26,374 nucleotides of DNA from an uncultured Stenotrophomonas sp. Its GTDB lineage: Bacteria; Pseudomonadota; Gammaproteobacteria; Xanthomonadales; Xanthomonadaceae. A model generated the notes under the pieces. The model saw nothing but the letters and a program-made list of their open reading frames with translations. It ran no database searches and was not told the DNA's origin. The stretch is from positions 1 to 26,374 of the forward strand of contig CAMICU010000028.1 of the NCBI GenBank assembly GCA_946223375.1, in the 5' to 3' direction. This document shows positions 14,525 through 23,035 of the stretch, piece after piece. Within the stretch, counting starts at the first letter, position 1; each line of letters begins with the position of its first letter. The translations under genes were made by a program, and so were the position numbers.

Positions 14525-17344
14525 ATGACCATGCCGTCGGATGCCAGCGCAGCGGCCGCACCGGCCGATCCCCCCGGTTCCAGCAGCAGCGCACTCCAAC
14601 GGCTGAGCCAGCGCCAGCGGCTGTTGCTGTACATCGGCGGCACGGTGACCTCGCTGGTGCTGGCGGCGGTCACCGTGGTGATGCTGCATTCCCAGGTGAA
14701 GGACTACCTCGGCGAGCGCTACACCGACTTCATGATGCGCCGCACCGCGCTGCAGGCATTGTTCGCGCTGCGCGAGGGCGCGATGCGGATCAGCATCCGC
14801 CAGGAGGAATACGCCTGGTCGTCCGCGCTGCCGGCCAAGCCGGCGCTGGTCGATGCGTTCGCCGCCGGCGACGGCCGCCTGGTCCTGCAGCGCAGCCCGC
14901 AGCTGCCGGCGATGCTGGTCGCCGCTGAGCTCTCCACCACGCATCCCGCGCTGCACTACGCGCCGTACCTGCGGATGGCCGACGAGGTCAACTACCAGTC
15001 GGCCGCATACTCGCAGGCGCTGCTTGCCTCCGGCTACTTCTACGCACCGGAGGGCAACTTCATCGGGCTGGGGCCGGTCAGCGCTGGCACCGCGCAGGCG
15101 CTCCGCGCGCACAGCGCCGCCGCGCTGATCGGGCGGCTGACACCGGACCTGGGCGACCCGCGCGATCCCCGCACCGCCGCACGCCTTGTCGATACCCGCA
15201 CGCCGCTGTGGCTCCCGCCCGCACCGGACCCGCTGACCGGCATTCCCTCGATCCGGCTGGTGCAGGGAGCGGCGGTGGACAGTCGCCTGTTCGCCGTGTT
15301 CGTCGCGTCCTATCCGGTACAGGCCAGCGTCGCGCACCTGGCCGCGCCGGGGCCGCATGCGTCTGCGCTGCTCCTGGCCGGCGACGGGCAATGGTTGTCC
15401 GCCCCCGATGGCAGCGCCGAAGCGCCCGCCGCGCTGGCCGCGTTCAGGGCGTTGCCGGCACCGCGCGCGGCCACGCAGCAGTACCACGATGGGCACTTCA
15501 TCAGCTTCGACACGGTCTCCGCCTCCGGCTGGACGCTGGTCCAGGTGTTCTCCTGGCGTACCGTCGTCGCCGATCTGTGGCCGCGCCTGCTCGGCTATGT
15601 CTGTTCGATGCTGCTGGCGATCGGCTTCGTCTGGTTCGTCCTGCTGTTCATCGACAGGAAGGTCTTCAAGCCGGCCTATGCGCGTTCCCAGCGCATCACC
15701 GAGAGCGAGAACCTCAACCGCACGATGGTGACCACCGCGCCGTTCGGGCTCGCGCTGCTGTCGGCCGGCACCGGCGAGGTGCTGCTGCAGAACGAGGTCG
15801 CCGCGGCGTACGCGGACAGTGCGCGGCGCGGCGACCCGCCCCTGCACCGGCGCCTGCATGCGCTGTCGGCGGGCAATGCGTCCGAGCGCGAGGTCGAACT
15901 GACGCTGGAGCGCGAGGATGGCGAACGCTGCGACCTGCTGGTCAGCACGGTGCGCACCAAATACCAGGGCAGCGACGTGCTGCTGTGCAACTTCAAGGAC
16001 ATCACCCTGCGCAAGAAGATCCAGCATGCGCTGGAACAGGCCCGCGCGGCGGCCGATGCCGCCAACCAGGCCAAGTCGGCCTTCCTGGCGACGATGAGCC
16101 ATGAGATCCGCACCCCGCTCAACGCGATCCTCGGCAACCTGGAACTGCTCGAGCGCTCGGCGCTTTCCGCCACACAGCTGCAGCAGGTCCGCGCGGTCAC
16201 GTCCTCCTCGTCCACGCTGCTGGGCATCATCAATGACGTTCTGGACTTCTCCAAGGTCGAATCCGGACAGATGCCGCTGGAGACGCTGCGCTTCGACATC
16301 GGCGAACTGGCACGGGAGACGGTGGCACTGTTCATGCCGCTGGCCGAATCCAAGGCACTGTCGCTGCAGCTCAGCCTCGACGATGCGCTGGCGCCGGCCT
16401 ACCTCGGCGACCCGACCCGGATCCGGCAGATCCTCTACAACCTGCTCGGCAACGCGCTCAAGTTCACCGACCATGGCGACGTGCTGCTGGAGGTCTACCT
16501 GCAGGACGACGGCCGCGCCGACACCGCGGTGATCCTCGGGGTCAGCGACACCGGCATCGGCATGAGCGCCGCGCAGCAGGCCGGGCTGTTCCAGGTATTC
16601 GCCCAGGCCGATGCCTCGATCGCACGGCGCTATGGCGGGACCGGCCTGGGCCTGGCGCTGTGCCGGCGTCTGGCCGAACTGATGGGCGGAACCATCGGCG
16701 TGCACAGCGAAGTCGGCGCCGGCAGCACCTTCATCGTCACCCTGCCGCTGCTGGCCACCACGGTGCCCGCCGTGGCGGCCACCGCCGCGCGGCCGCCGCG
16801 CGCCGACGCGACAGCCACGCCGGCGCGCATCCTGGTCGTCGACGACCATGCCGCCAACCGCCAGCTGGTCCGCATGCAGCTGCAGGCGCTCGGCTTCGCC
16901 TCGGATGAAGTTGCCGATGGCGATACCGCATTGGTGCAGTTCCACGAGCAGGCCTATGCGATGGTGATGACCGACCTCAACATGCCGGGTATGGACGGCT
17001 TCAGCGTGGCACGCCAGCTGCGCGGGCTGGGGGTGCGCCTGCCGATCATCGCGATCACCGCGCATGCGTCCGATGCGGAGCATCAGCGCTGCCGCGACGC
17101 GGGCATCGACGAGGTGCTGACCAAGCCGGTCCTGCTCGACACGCTGGAGCGCTGCATCCACCGGCACCTCGGCAACCGGACCCTGCCGGCCGCGGCCGCA
17201 CCACGCCATGACATCGCCCGCGGCGTGCTGCCGGCGGACATCCATGCTGCCCTGCTGCAGTCGCTGGACGCTTCGCTGGCCGGCATCCGCAGCGCGCTGG
17301 CGACGAGCGGCGACGGAGACCCTGCCGCGGGCACAGCGGCGTAG
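14525..17344 (+). CDS. RcsC/RocS-like hybrid histidine kinase, cut within its HPt domain
   Basis: 939 residues from ATG 14525 (GGGAC upstream; ATG 14531 possible). Membrane helix 1 is about 31-56, the periplasmic sensor about 57-354, and helix 2 about 355-378. A PAS-like linker (about 395-495, TAPFGLALLSAGTGEVLL) and a kinase core follow. His526 (MSHEIRTPLN) is the phosphorylation site; the ATPase boxes are NLLGNALKF, DTGIGM and GGTGLGLAL. The C-terminal receiver has VVDDH, Asp817 (VMTDLNMPGMDGF) and the lysine of LTKPV. Linker and receiver closely resemble RcsC, but the ABL domain of RcsC is absent. The last 30 residues look like the first helix of an HPt domain, then a TAG (17342-17344) stops the frame; the rest of the HPt follows in the same frame. 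It is divergent from the EAL gene and should feed the RcsB-like regulators. Confidence 0.9.
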   Translation: MTMPSDASAAAAPADPPGSSSSALQRLSQRQRLLLYIGGTVTSLVLAAVTVVMLHSQVKDYLGERYTDFMMRRTALQALFALREGAMRISIRQEEYAWSSALPAKPALVDAFAAGDGRLVLQRSPQLPAMLVAAELSTTHPALHYAPYLRMADEVNYQSAAYSQALLASGYFYAPEGNFIGLGPVSAGTAQALRAHSAAALIGRLTPDLGDPRDPRTAARLVDTRTPLWLPPAPDPLTGIPSIRLVQGAAVDSRLFAVFVASYPVQASVAHLAAPGPHASALLLAGDGQWLSAPDGSAEAPAALAAFRALPAPRAATQQYHDGHFISFDTVSASGWTLVQVFSWRTVVADLWPRLLGYVCSMLLAIGFVWFVLLFIDRKVFKPAYARSQRITESENLNRTMVTTAPFGLALLSAGTGEVLLQNEVAAAYADSARRGDPPLHRRLHALSAGNASEREVELTLEREDGERCDLLVSTVRTKYQGSDVLLCNFKDITLRKKIQHALEQARAAADAANQAKSAFLATMSHEIRTPLNAILGNLELLERSALSATQLQQVRAVTSSSSTLLGIINDVLDFSKVESGQMPLETLRFDIGELARETVALFMPLAESKALSLQLSLDDALAPAYLGDPTRIRQILYNLLGNALKFTDHGDVLLEVYLQDDGRADTAVILGVSDTGIGMSAAQQAGLFQVFAQADASIARRYGGTGLGLALCRRLAELMGGTIGVHSEVGAGSTFIVTLPLLATTVPAVAATAARPPRADATATPARILVVDDHAANRQLVRMQLQALGFASDEVADGDTALVQFHEQAYAMVMTDLNMPGMDGFSVARQLRGLGVRLPIIAITAHASDAEHQRCRDAGIDEVLTKPVLLDTLERCIHRHLGNRTLPAAAAPRHDIARGVLPADIHAALLQSLDASLAGIRSALATSGDGDPAAGTAA

Positions 17345-17578
17345 TCAGCGATCGGCGCGCACCTGCATTCAATCCGTGGTGCGTTCGCGCTGATCCATGA
17401 GGTGGACGTGGCCAACCGTTGCGCGGGCATGGAGCAGCAGCTGCGCGACAATGCGCTGGCGGCATTGCGGGCCGAGGTCGATCTGCTGGATCAGCAGGCG
17501 CATGCGACGCTGCAGCGACGCCGCAGCGATGGCTGCCCGCCCCCCGCCACCGGCAGCGACACGCCGGCTCAGTCGTAG
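17345..17578 (+). pseudogene. In-frame remainder of the kinase HPt domain after an amber codon
   Basis: The kinase frame continues uninterrupted for 77 codons after the TAG at 17342 and ends at TAG 17576-17578. The translation contains HLHSIRGAFALI, where the His codon at 17366-17368 fits the HPt motif H-x-x-K/R-G, followed by two more helices (ANRCAGMEQQLRDN and LAALRAEVDLLDQQAHATL). There is no ATG, GTG or TTG in frame between the TAG and the His, so it is unlikely to be made as a separate HPt protein. A single C-to-T change (CAG to TAG) would explain the break. Its end overlaps the convergent adhesin gene by 10 bases, as expected for the original gene end. Readthrough or a sequence error are alternatives. 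Confidence 0.8.
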
Positions 17579-18606
17579 CTGATGGTGAACGTCGCTCGTG
17601 CCACCGCGCTGCCCTGCTGCACCTGCTCGGCGGTCTTCACGTAGCGCACCTGCAGCGGGATGATGAAGTCGCCGTTGCTCGTGCTGCCCGCCAGCCAGCG
17701 ATTCTCGGTGCCGGCCTCGGTCGAATCCGGGCCGTAGCGGATCACCGTGCTGCCCTTGAGGATCTGGAAGCCAACGCCGCGTGCGCTGGAGCCCTCGCTC
17801 AGCGTGAGCGTGTCCGAAAGGTTGCCCGGATTGCTCTGGTCGGTCAGCACCACGTGGACGTTGCGGTTGGCCCAGCTCACCCCGTCCCGACACCGCATCT
17901 CGATCTGGAACGGCTGCCCGCCCAGGGTCGATCCGATGCCACCAAACGCCGTGGCCCGGGCACCGGGCAGCGGCACCTGTATCTCCGGCGTGGTCACGCC
18001 GCAGGTCATGGCCTGCGGAATCACCTGGATCGTGTCCGTCAGGCGGAACGTCATCCATTTCAGCTCGTTGGTGATGCCGGCGCCAAAGGTGATGGCCTCG
18101 GCGATCTCTCCCGTTGCGATGGACCTTCCCGCCTCGATCTCGCCGATCCGGTACAGATGGAGTTCCGTCTGTGGGACGAAGCTCAACGGCGTCCACTTGT
18201 ACGCATTGCGGATCGACGTGGCGAGATAGGCGGAGCTGCCATCCTGCATGCGCATGAAAACGCGCATGCCGACGCCCGGGACACCCGATTCGTACATCGT
18301 CGTACCCGCGATTTTCGGCCGTGTCACCGACAGCCAGCTCGCGATGTCGCCGGTATTGGTCGCCCCCGTGCAGGTGACCTGGAACCGGTCGCTGGCGTTG
18401 TCGGCCAGCAGCACCACCCCGATCAGCGAGTTCAATGGCGCCGTCGCATCAACGGTGATGGGCTGGCTGTTGATGTCATACAGCGGCACATTCAACGGGC
18501 CACCGGAAGCGGAGGTGCATTTGGCCAACTGTGCAAACAGCGGGAACGAGGCCCCCAGGCCGGCCAGCAGTATCAACGTCCGCCAGATCGTCTTCATTTT
18601 TCGCAT
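17569..18606 (-). CDS. Fimbrial tip adhesin-like protein, copy A
   Basis: 345 residues in two domains. The signal peptide ends near LFA-QL (after 25). The N-terminal domain (about 26-195) has Cys30 and Cys79 and the sequence SGVPGVGMRVFMRMQD found in two-domain fimbrial adhesins. The C-terminal pilin domain (about 200-345) has Cys202 and Cys239, then VVLTDQSNPGNLSDTL, YGPDS and the end ARATFTISYD with the penultimate Tyr. Such proteins cap chaperone-usher fimbriae and bind host or surface ligands; the ligand is unknown. The start is ATG 18606 with GAAGG 5 bases upstream (ATG 18597 also possible). It is outside the subunit-chaperone-usher operon, convergent with the kinase gene, and a paralogue of the divergent gene at 19143. 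Composition is visibly less GC-rich than the neighbours. Confidence 0.88.
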   Translation of the reverse strand: MRKMKTIWRTLILLAGLGASFPLFAQLAKCTSASGGPLNVPLYDINSQPITVDATAPLNSLIGVVLLADNASDRFQVTCTGATNTGDIASWLSVTRPKIAGTTMYESGVPGVGMRVFMRMQDGSSAYLATSIRNAYKWTPLSFVPQTELHLYRIGEIEAGRSIATGEIAEAITFGAGITNELKWMTFRLTDTIQVIPQAMTCGVTTPEIQVPLPGARATAFGGIGSTLGGQPFQIEMRCRDGVSWANRNVHVVLTDQSNPGNLSDTLTLSEGSSARGVGFQILKGSTVIRYGPDSTEAGTENRWLAGSTSNGDFIIPLQVRYVKTAEQVQQGSAVARATFTISYD

Positions 18607-19142
18607 TCTCGCCTTCAGGCCATGGGGCCACGTGCCGTCGCAATCACAGGAGGATGCGCGCGTCGTCGGAACCGACCAGGGTCACCCGGACGCGGCCGGT
18701 ACAGTATTGGCAAGGGCCAGGTCCAACAGAATCGGCCAGGTCCTAATCGCCCCCGACGGAGGATAGGATGGGCGTCCAACGCCCCCTCGCAGTGGGCGGG
18801 CGTGGGACCCGCAGACCCGCAGACGCGCCGCCACGACGTCACGGGCGCGCTCGCGCTGCGGCGCGGCGCGGAAAGCATCGGTTGGACACCACAGCAGGCG
18901 AATCATCACGGGGCCTGTTCCAGTCCGGACCGGATCGGACCGGTGTCCGGCGGCGTGATGCCGCCTTGCTCCCACAACAAACGCGGTTCCCGATACACGG
19001 GCTCCGGACGAATGCGCCGATGCAGACCGCCGCGATCCACGCCGGCGAACAATCGGACCCGTCCTATCAGCGAATACCGATCACGAAAGTAGAATCAGCG
19101 CATCACGCCGATACCTGATCGGATCTTTCCAGGAGCCCAGAA
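18607..19142. other. Divergent promoter region between the two adhesin genes
   Basis: These 536 bases hold the promoters of both adhesin genes. Candidate -10 elements are TACTGT on the minus strand (18706-18701) for copy A and TAGAAT on the plus strand (19090-19095) for copy B, about 40 bases before its ATG. TCCTA (18741-18745) and TAGGA (18764-18768) form a loose inverted pair. An open frame at 18768-19118 has a good GGAGG site but its translation is Arg-rich and shadow-like, so I do not call a gene. Confidence 0.5.
19090..19095 (+). promoter_or_regulatory. Candidate -10 of adhesin copy B
   Basis: TAGAAT lies 48 bases before ATG 19143; start near 19102. No clear -35, so activation may be needed. 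Confidence 0.4.
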
Positions 19143-20231
19143 ATGCATCGATTGGTGACGGAACGCTGCAGCGCTGCGGGTGCCTGGCTGTACCAGTGCA
19201 TCGCCAGAATTGCTGGCAGCAACCGTGGATATCCGGCCACGAAGCGCTTCAGCGCCCATCTGTTGACGATCACCGGATTGCTCGCATTTCCGCTGCATGC
19301 CCTGGGCCAGTGCAGCACGCCGCAAGCAGACAACAGTCCGACCATTCTCACCGTTGACGGGTTCAATCCACCCGCCTTCGATCCGAATGTACCGGATGGC
19401 ACCGTCCTGTACTCCTACACCGGCAATGCAACCGGTCCGAGCGGGAGGGTAAGCTGCCCTACCCGCGTCGGCTATGTGACGTACAACGTCACCACAGGTG
19501 CAGCGTCCGCGCACTACAGCTATCTGACCAGCATTCCCGGTGTTGGGGTAGCTATCCGGAGTCGCAATACGGGAGCGGCGCGCTGGCCGACATCCTATGT
19601 ACACAACCAATCGGACACCGTGCGTTCCTATACCGGCATCCTCGGCGTTGTCATCGATCTGGTGAAGATCGGCCCCATCACCGCGCCGGGGACTCTTTCC
19701 GGGGAGCTGGGGGGAGTGTTCATAGCCAACGGCACCTTCCAGTACCTGTCGCTCCGACTGAGCGACTCGGTACCCATCACCCCCCAGGTGCCCACCTGCA
19801 CCACTTCCTATGCCTCCCCGGTGGCGCTGGGCGAAACGCCGCTGCGCGCGTTCACCGGTATCGGTGCACTCGGCGAGGCGCGACCGTTCACGATCACGCT
19901 GCGGTGCAGCGGCGGGGCATCCGGCTCAGTCACCAATGCCCATATGACGATGACGGACCAGACAAACCCCGGGAATCGCTCCGAGGTGCTCTCGTTGTCA
20001 CCCGATTCCAGTGCCAGTGGCATCGGAATCCGTATCAGCCAAGGCGATCACACCGTGGCGTTCGGCCCCGACTCCGACATTCCCGGCGTGGAAAACCAGT
20101 GGAAAGCGATGTCGTCCGTGGGCAATGGCAGCCATCTCATCCCACTGGTCGGTCGCTACATACAAACCAGCGAAACCGTCACCGCCGGTACTGCCAACGG
20201 CCGGGTCACCTTCACCATGAGCTACCAATGA
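19143..20231 (+). CDS. Fimbrial tip adhesin-like protein, copy B
   Basis: 362 residues. Start ATG 19143 has a strong AGGAG 7 bases upstream. The export signal is unusual: about 38 residues (MHRLVTERCSAAGAWLYQC and on) precede the hydrophobic core LLTITGLLAFPL, with cleavage near residues 52-55. The N-terminal domain (about 56-210) has Cys57 and Cys105 and SIPGVGVAIRSRN. The pilin domain has Cys219 and Cys255, then MTMTDQTNPGNRSEVL, FGPDSD and the end GRVTFTMSYQ. It aligns with copy A clearly in the second domain (TDQ-NPGN-S, GPDS, E-N-W) and only at scattered motifs in the first, suggesting an altered ligand. GC content is lower than in housekeeping neighbours. Convergent with the flavoprotein gene, 18 bases away. 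Confidence 0.88.
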   Translation: MHRLVTERCSAAGAWLYQCIARIAGSNRGYPATKRFSAHLLTITGLLAFPLHALGQCSTPQADNSPTILTVDGFNPPAFDPNVPDGTVLYSYTGNATGPSGRVSCPTRVGYVTYNVTTGAASAHYSYLTSIPGVGVAIRSRNTGAARWPTSYVHNQSDTVRSYTGILGVVIDLVKIGPITAPGTLSGELGGVFIANGTFQYLSLRLSDSVPITPQVPTCTTSYASPVALGETPLRAFTGIGALGEARPFTITLRCSGGASGSVTNAHMTMTDQTNPGNRSEVLSLSPDSSASGIGIRISQGDHTVAFGPDSDIPGVENQWKAMSSVGNGSHLIPLVGRYIQTSETVTAGTANGRVTFTMSYQ

Positions 20232-20249
20232 CCCGCCGGCGCAGTCGGC

Positions 20250-20999
20250 TTACTTGCTGCTGACGTATTTCTCGCGGCGGATCTGCGGCGGCGGCAGGCC
20301 GGCCGCCTTCAACGCCTCGGCGCAGGCATCGACCATGTCCGGGTTGCCGCACAGGTAGGCGATATCGCGGGCCGGGTCGGGGCCGATCTCGGCCAGCTGC
20401 TGCTGCACGTAGCCCTGGCGTACGTCCGCATGCGGCTGCTCGGGCAGTTCGCGCGACAGGCACGGCAGGTAGCGGAAGCCCGGGGTGCTGTCGGCGAAGG
20501 CACGGAAATCCTCGCTGTACAACAGCTCGGCGGGGGTCCGCGCGCCCTGCAGCAGCACCACTTCCACGCCGCGCTGCTCGATGGCCTGGCGCAGCAGCGG
20601 CAGCATCGACCGGTACGGGGTGACGCCGGTGCCGGTGGCGATCAGCAGGTAGCGGCTGTTGTGGTCGCCCGGATTCAGGCAGAACCGCCCGAACGGGCCG
20701 CTGCCGGTGATATGGCCGCCCAGCTCCAGGCCCTCGAACAGCGCCGTGGCGGCGCCGCCGGGCACGAAACTGACTGCGATATCCACCGCGTCGCCCGGCC
20801 CCAGCGCATGGTCATGGATGGTCGCCAGGGAGTAGCTGCGCTTGGTGGCGGTGCCGTCGGCATAGCTGAAATGAACCTGGATGAACTGGCCGGGCAGGAA
20901 ATCCAGCGGCAGACCGTCGTCACGGACGAACTGGTAATGGCCGACGGTAGGCGCCAGCATGCGCCGGCCGACCAGCTTGAGGGGGAATTGGACAGGCAC
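20250..20999 (-). CDS. Ferredoxin-NADP reductase-like flavoprotein
   Basis: 249 residues. The FAD domain has the diagnostic RSYSLA (54-59) after the ferredoxin-reductase barrel start (FLPGQFIQVHF). The NAD(P) domain has GTGVTPYRSM (123-132) and CGNPDM (217-222), and the protein ends EKYVSSK. No iron-sulphur cluster motif is present, so it is a stand-alone reductase moving electrons between NAD(P)H and a ferredoxin, flavodoxin or free flavin. The partner cannot be decided. Start ATG 20999. It is divergent from the ABC transporter gene at 21096, and the 96-base gap holds a TATAAT for the latter. Confidence 0.85.
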   Translation of the reverse strand: MPVQFPLKLVGRRMLAPTVGHYQFVRDDGLPLDFLPGQFIQVHFSYADGTATKRSYSLATIHDHALGPGDAVDIAVSFVPGGAATALFEGLELGGHITGSGPFGRFCLNPGDHNSRYLLIATGTGVTPYRSMLPLLRQAIEQRGVEVVLLQGARTPAELLYSEDFRAFADSTPGFRYLPCLSRELPEQPHADVRQGYVQQQLAEIGPDPARDIAYLCGNPDMVDACAEALKAAGLPPPQIRREKYVSSK

Positions 21000-21039
21000 G
21001 AGAAACAGTGTGTAACAGGGCCGGAGCCGCGGGGGCTCC

Positions 21040-21045
21040 TATAAT
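21040..21045 (+). promoter_or_regulatory. -10 element of the YadGH-like operon
   Basis: A perfect TATAAT followed by ACCGGCC, 50 bases before the TTG start at 21096. No recognisable -35 at 16-18 bases. Confidence 0.55.
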
Positions 21046-21095
21046 ACCGGCCTTGCCCCAATCCAGCGCCGCAGACCCGGCGCGAAGGCCCGAGC

Positions 21096-22045
<950 letters not shown>

Positions 22046-22049
<4 letters not shown>

Positions 22050-22870
22050 ACACCCCCGTCACCACCAACAAGGTCGCCGGCGCGGATACGCCTTCCAGCA
22101 CCGGCAACCGCAACTGGATCGCGCTGGGCACCATCGTGCGCCGCGAGGTCAACCGCATCCTGCGTATCTGGGGGCAGACGCTGGTCCCCCCGGCGATCAC
22201 CATGACCCTGTATTTCCTGATCTTCGGCGGCCTGATCGGCTCGAAGATCGGCAGCATGGGCGGCTACAGCTACATGCAGTTCATCGTGCCGGGCCTGGTG
22301 ATGATGAGCGTCATCCAGAACAGCTACGGCAACATCAGCTCCTCGTTCTTCGGCGCCAAGTTCGGCCGCCACATCGAGGAACTGCTGGTCAGCCCGATGC
22401 CGAACTGGGTGATCCTGGGCGGCTACGTCGCCGGCGCGGTGCTGCGCGGGCTGATGGTCGGCGTGATCGTGCTGATCATCGCCATGTTCTTCACCCCGGT
22501 GCGCATCCCGCATCCGCTGGTGACGCTGAGCACGGTGCTGCTGGGCGCGACGATCTTCTCGCTGGCCGGCTTCATCAACGCCGTGTACGCGAAGAAGTTC
22601 GACGACGTGGCGATCGTGCCGACCTTCATCCTGACCCCGCTGACCTACCTGGGCGGCGTGTTCTATTCGGTCACGCTGCTGCCGGGCTGGGCACAGGCGA
22701 TGACCCACGCCAACCCGATCTTCTACATGGTCAACGCGTTCAGGTACGGCCTGCTCGGCAGCAGCGACGTGCCGCTGTGGATTTCCTACGCGCTGATGCT
22801 GGGCTTCGTCGCCGCACTCACCGCACTGGCGCTGTGGCTGCTCAAGCGCGGCGTCGGCCTGCGCAGCTGA
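22046..22870 (+). CDS. yadH: ABC-2 transporter permease, YadH-like
   Basis: 274 residues with six hydrophobic segments, the usual ABC-2 arrangement. TLVPPAITMTLYFLIFGGLIG is the first helix region (split as TLVPPAITMTLY and FLIFGGLIG), followed by MQFIVPGLVMMSVIQNSYGN and the family motif HIEELLVSPMP. Near the end, LTYLGGVFYSVTLLPGW and NPIFYMVNAFRYG are characteristic of YadH/DrrB permeases. It works with the ATPase whose stop codon it overlaps. A good terminator follows. Confidence 0.92.
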
Positions 22871-22892
22871 GTTGGCTGGATTGTTCTGCACG

Positions 22893-22921
22893 AACGGCGC
22901 CGAAAGGCGCCGTTTGTTTTT
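22893..22921 (+). terminator. Rho-independent terminator of the YadGH-like operon
   Basis: A 9-bp perfect stem (22893-22901 AACGGCGCC with 22906-22914) with a GAAA tetraloop, followed by TGTTTTT. It starts 22 bases after the permease stop. Confidence 0.95.
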
Positions 22922-22988
22922 ACGGCCCTGTTGTTGCGCTCCTACACAGGCGCCTCCTGCAGGGGCGCATCGTGTCGTCGCTTGCGCC

Positions 22989-22994
22989 TATCAT
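22989..22994 (+). promoter_or_regulatory. Candidate -10 of the panE-like gene
   Basis: TATCAT followed by GGCCCC lies 41 bases before ATG 23036. No clear -35. Confidence 0.35.
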
Positions 22995-23035
22995 GGCCCC
23001 ACCCGTTTCCTGTTGATGGAAGGACGTTCGATCTC

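Noticed and set aside
14489..17245. Minus-strand open frame of 918 codons opposite the hybrid kinase
   Set aside because: Gln/Arg/Gly-rich shadow; the plus strand has a complete set of kinase motifs.
17397..17582. Out-of-frame ATG at 17397 as start of a separate protein after the kinase stop
   Set aside because: It lies in another frame and downstream of the HPt histidine; its product (MRWTWPTVARAWSS) has no HPt features.
18741..18768. TCCTA/TAGGA pair as a second RcsB-type site
   Set aside because: Five-base arms with an 18-base gap do not form a box like the one at 12946-12959, and the pentamer is expected often by chance in 26 kb.
18768..19118. 116-residue open frame with a good GGAGG site between the adhesin genes
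   Set aside because: The translation is Arg/Pro/Ala-rich with no domain-like pattern and resembles shadows of GC-rich DNA; the site may be chance. Homologues would overturn this.
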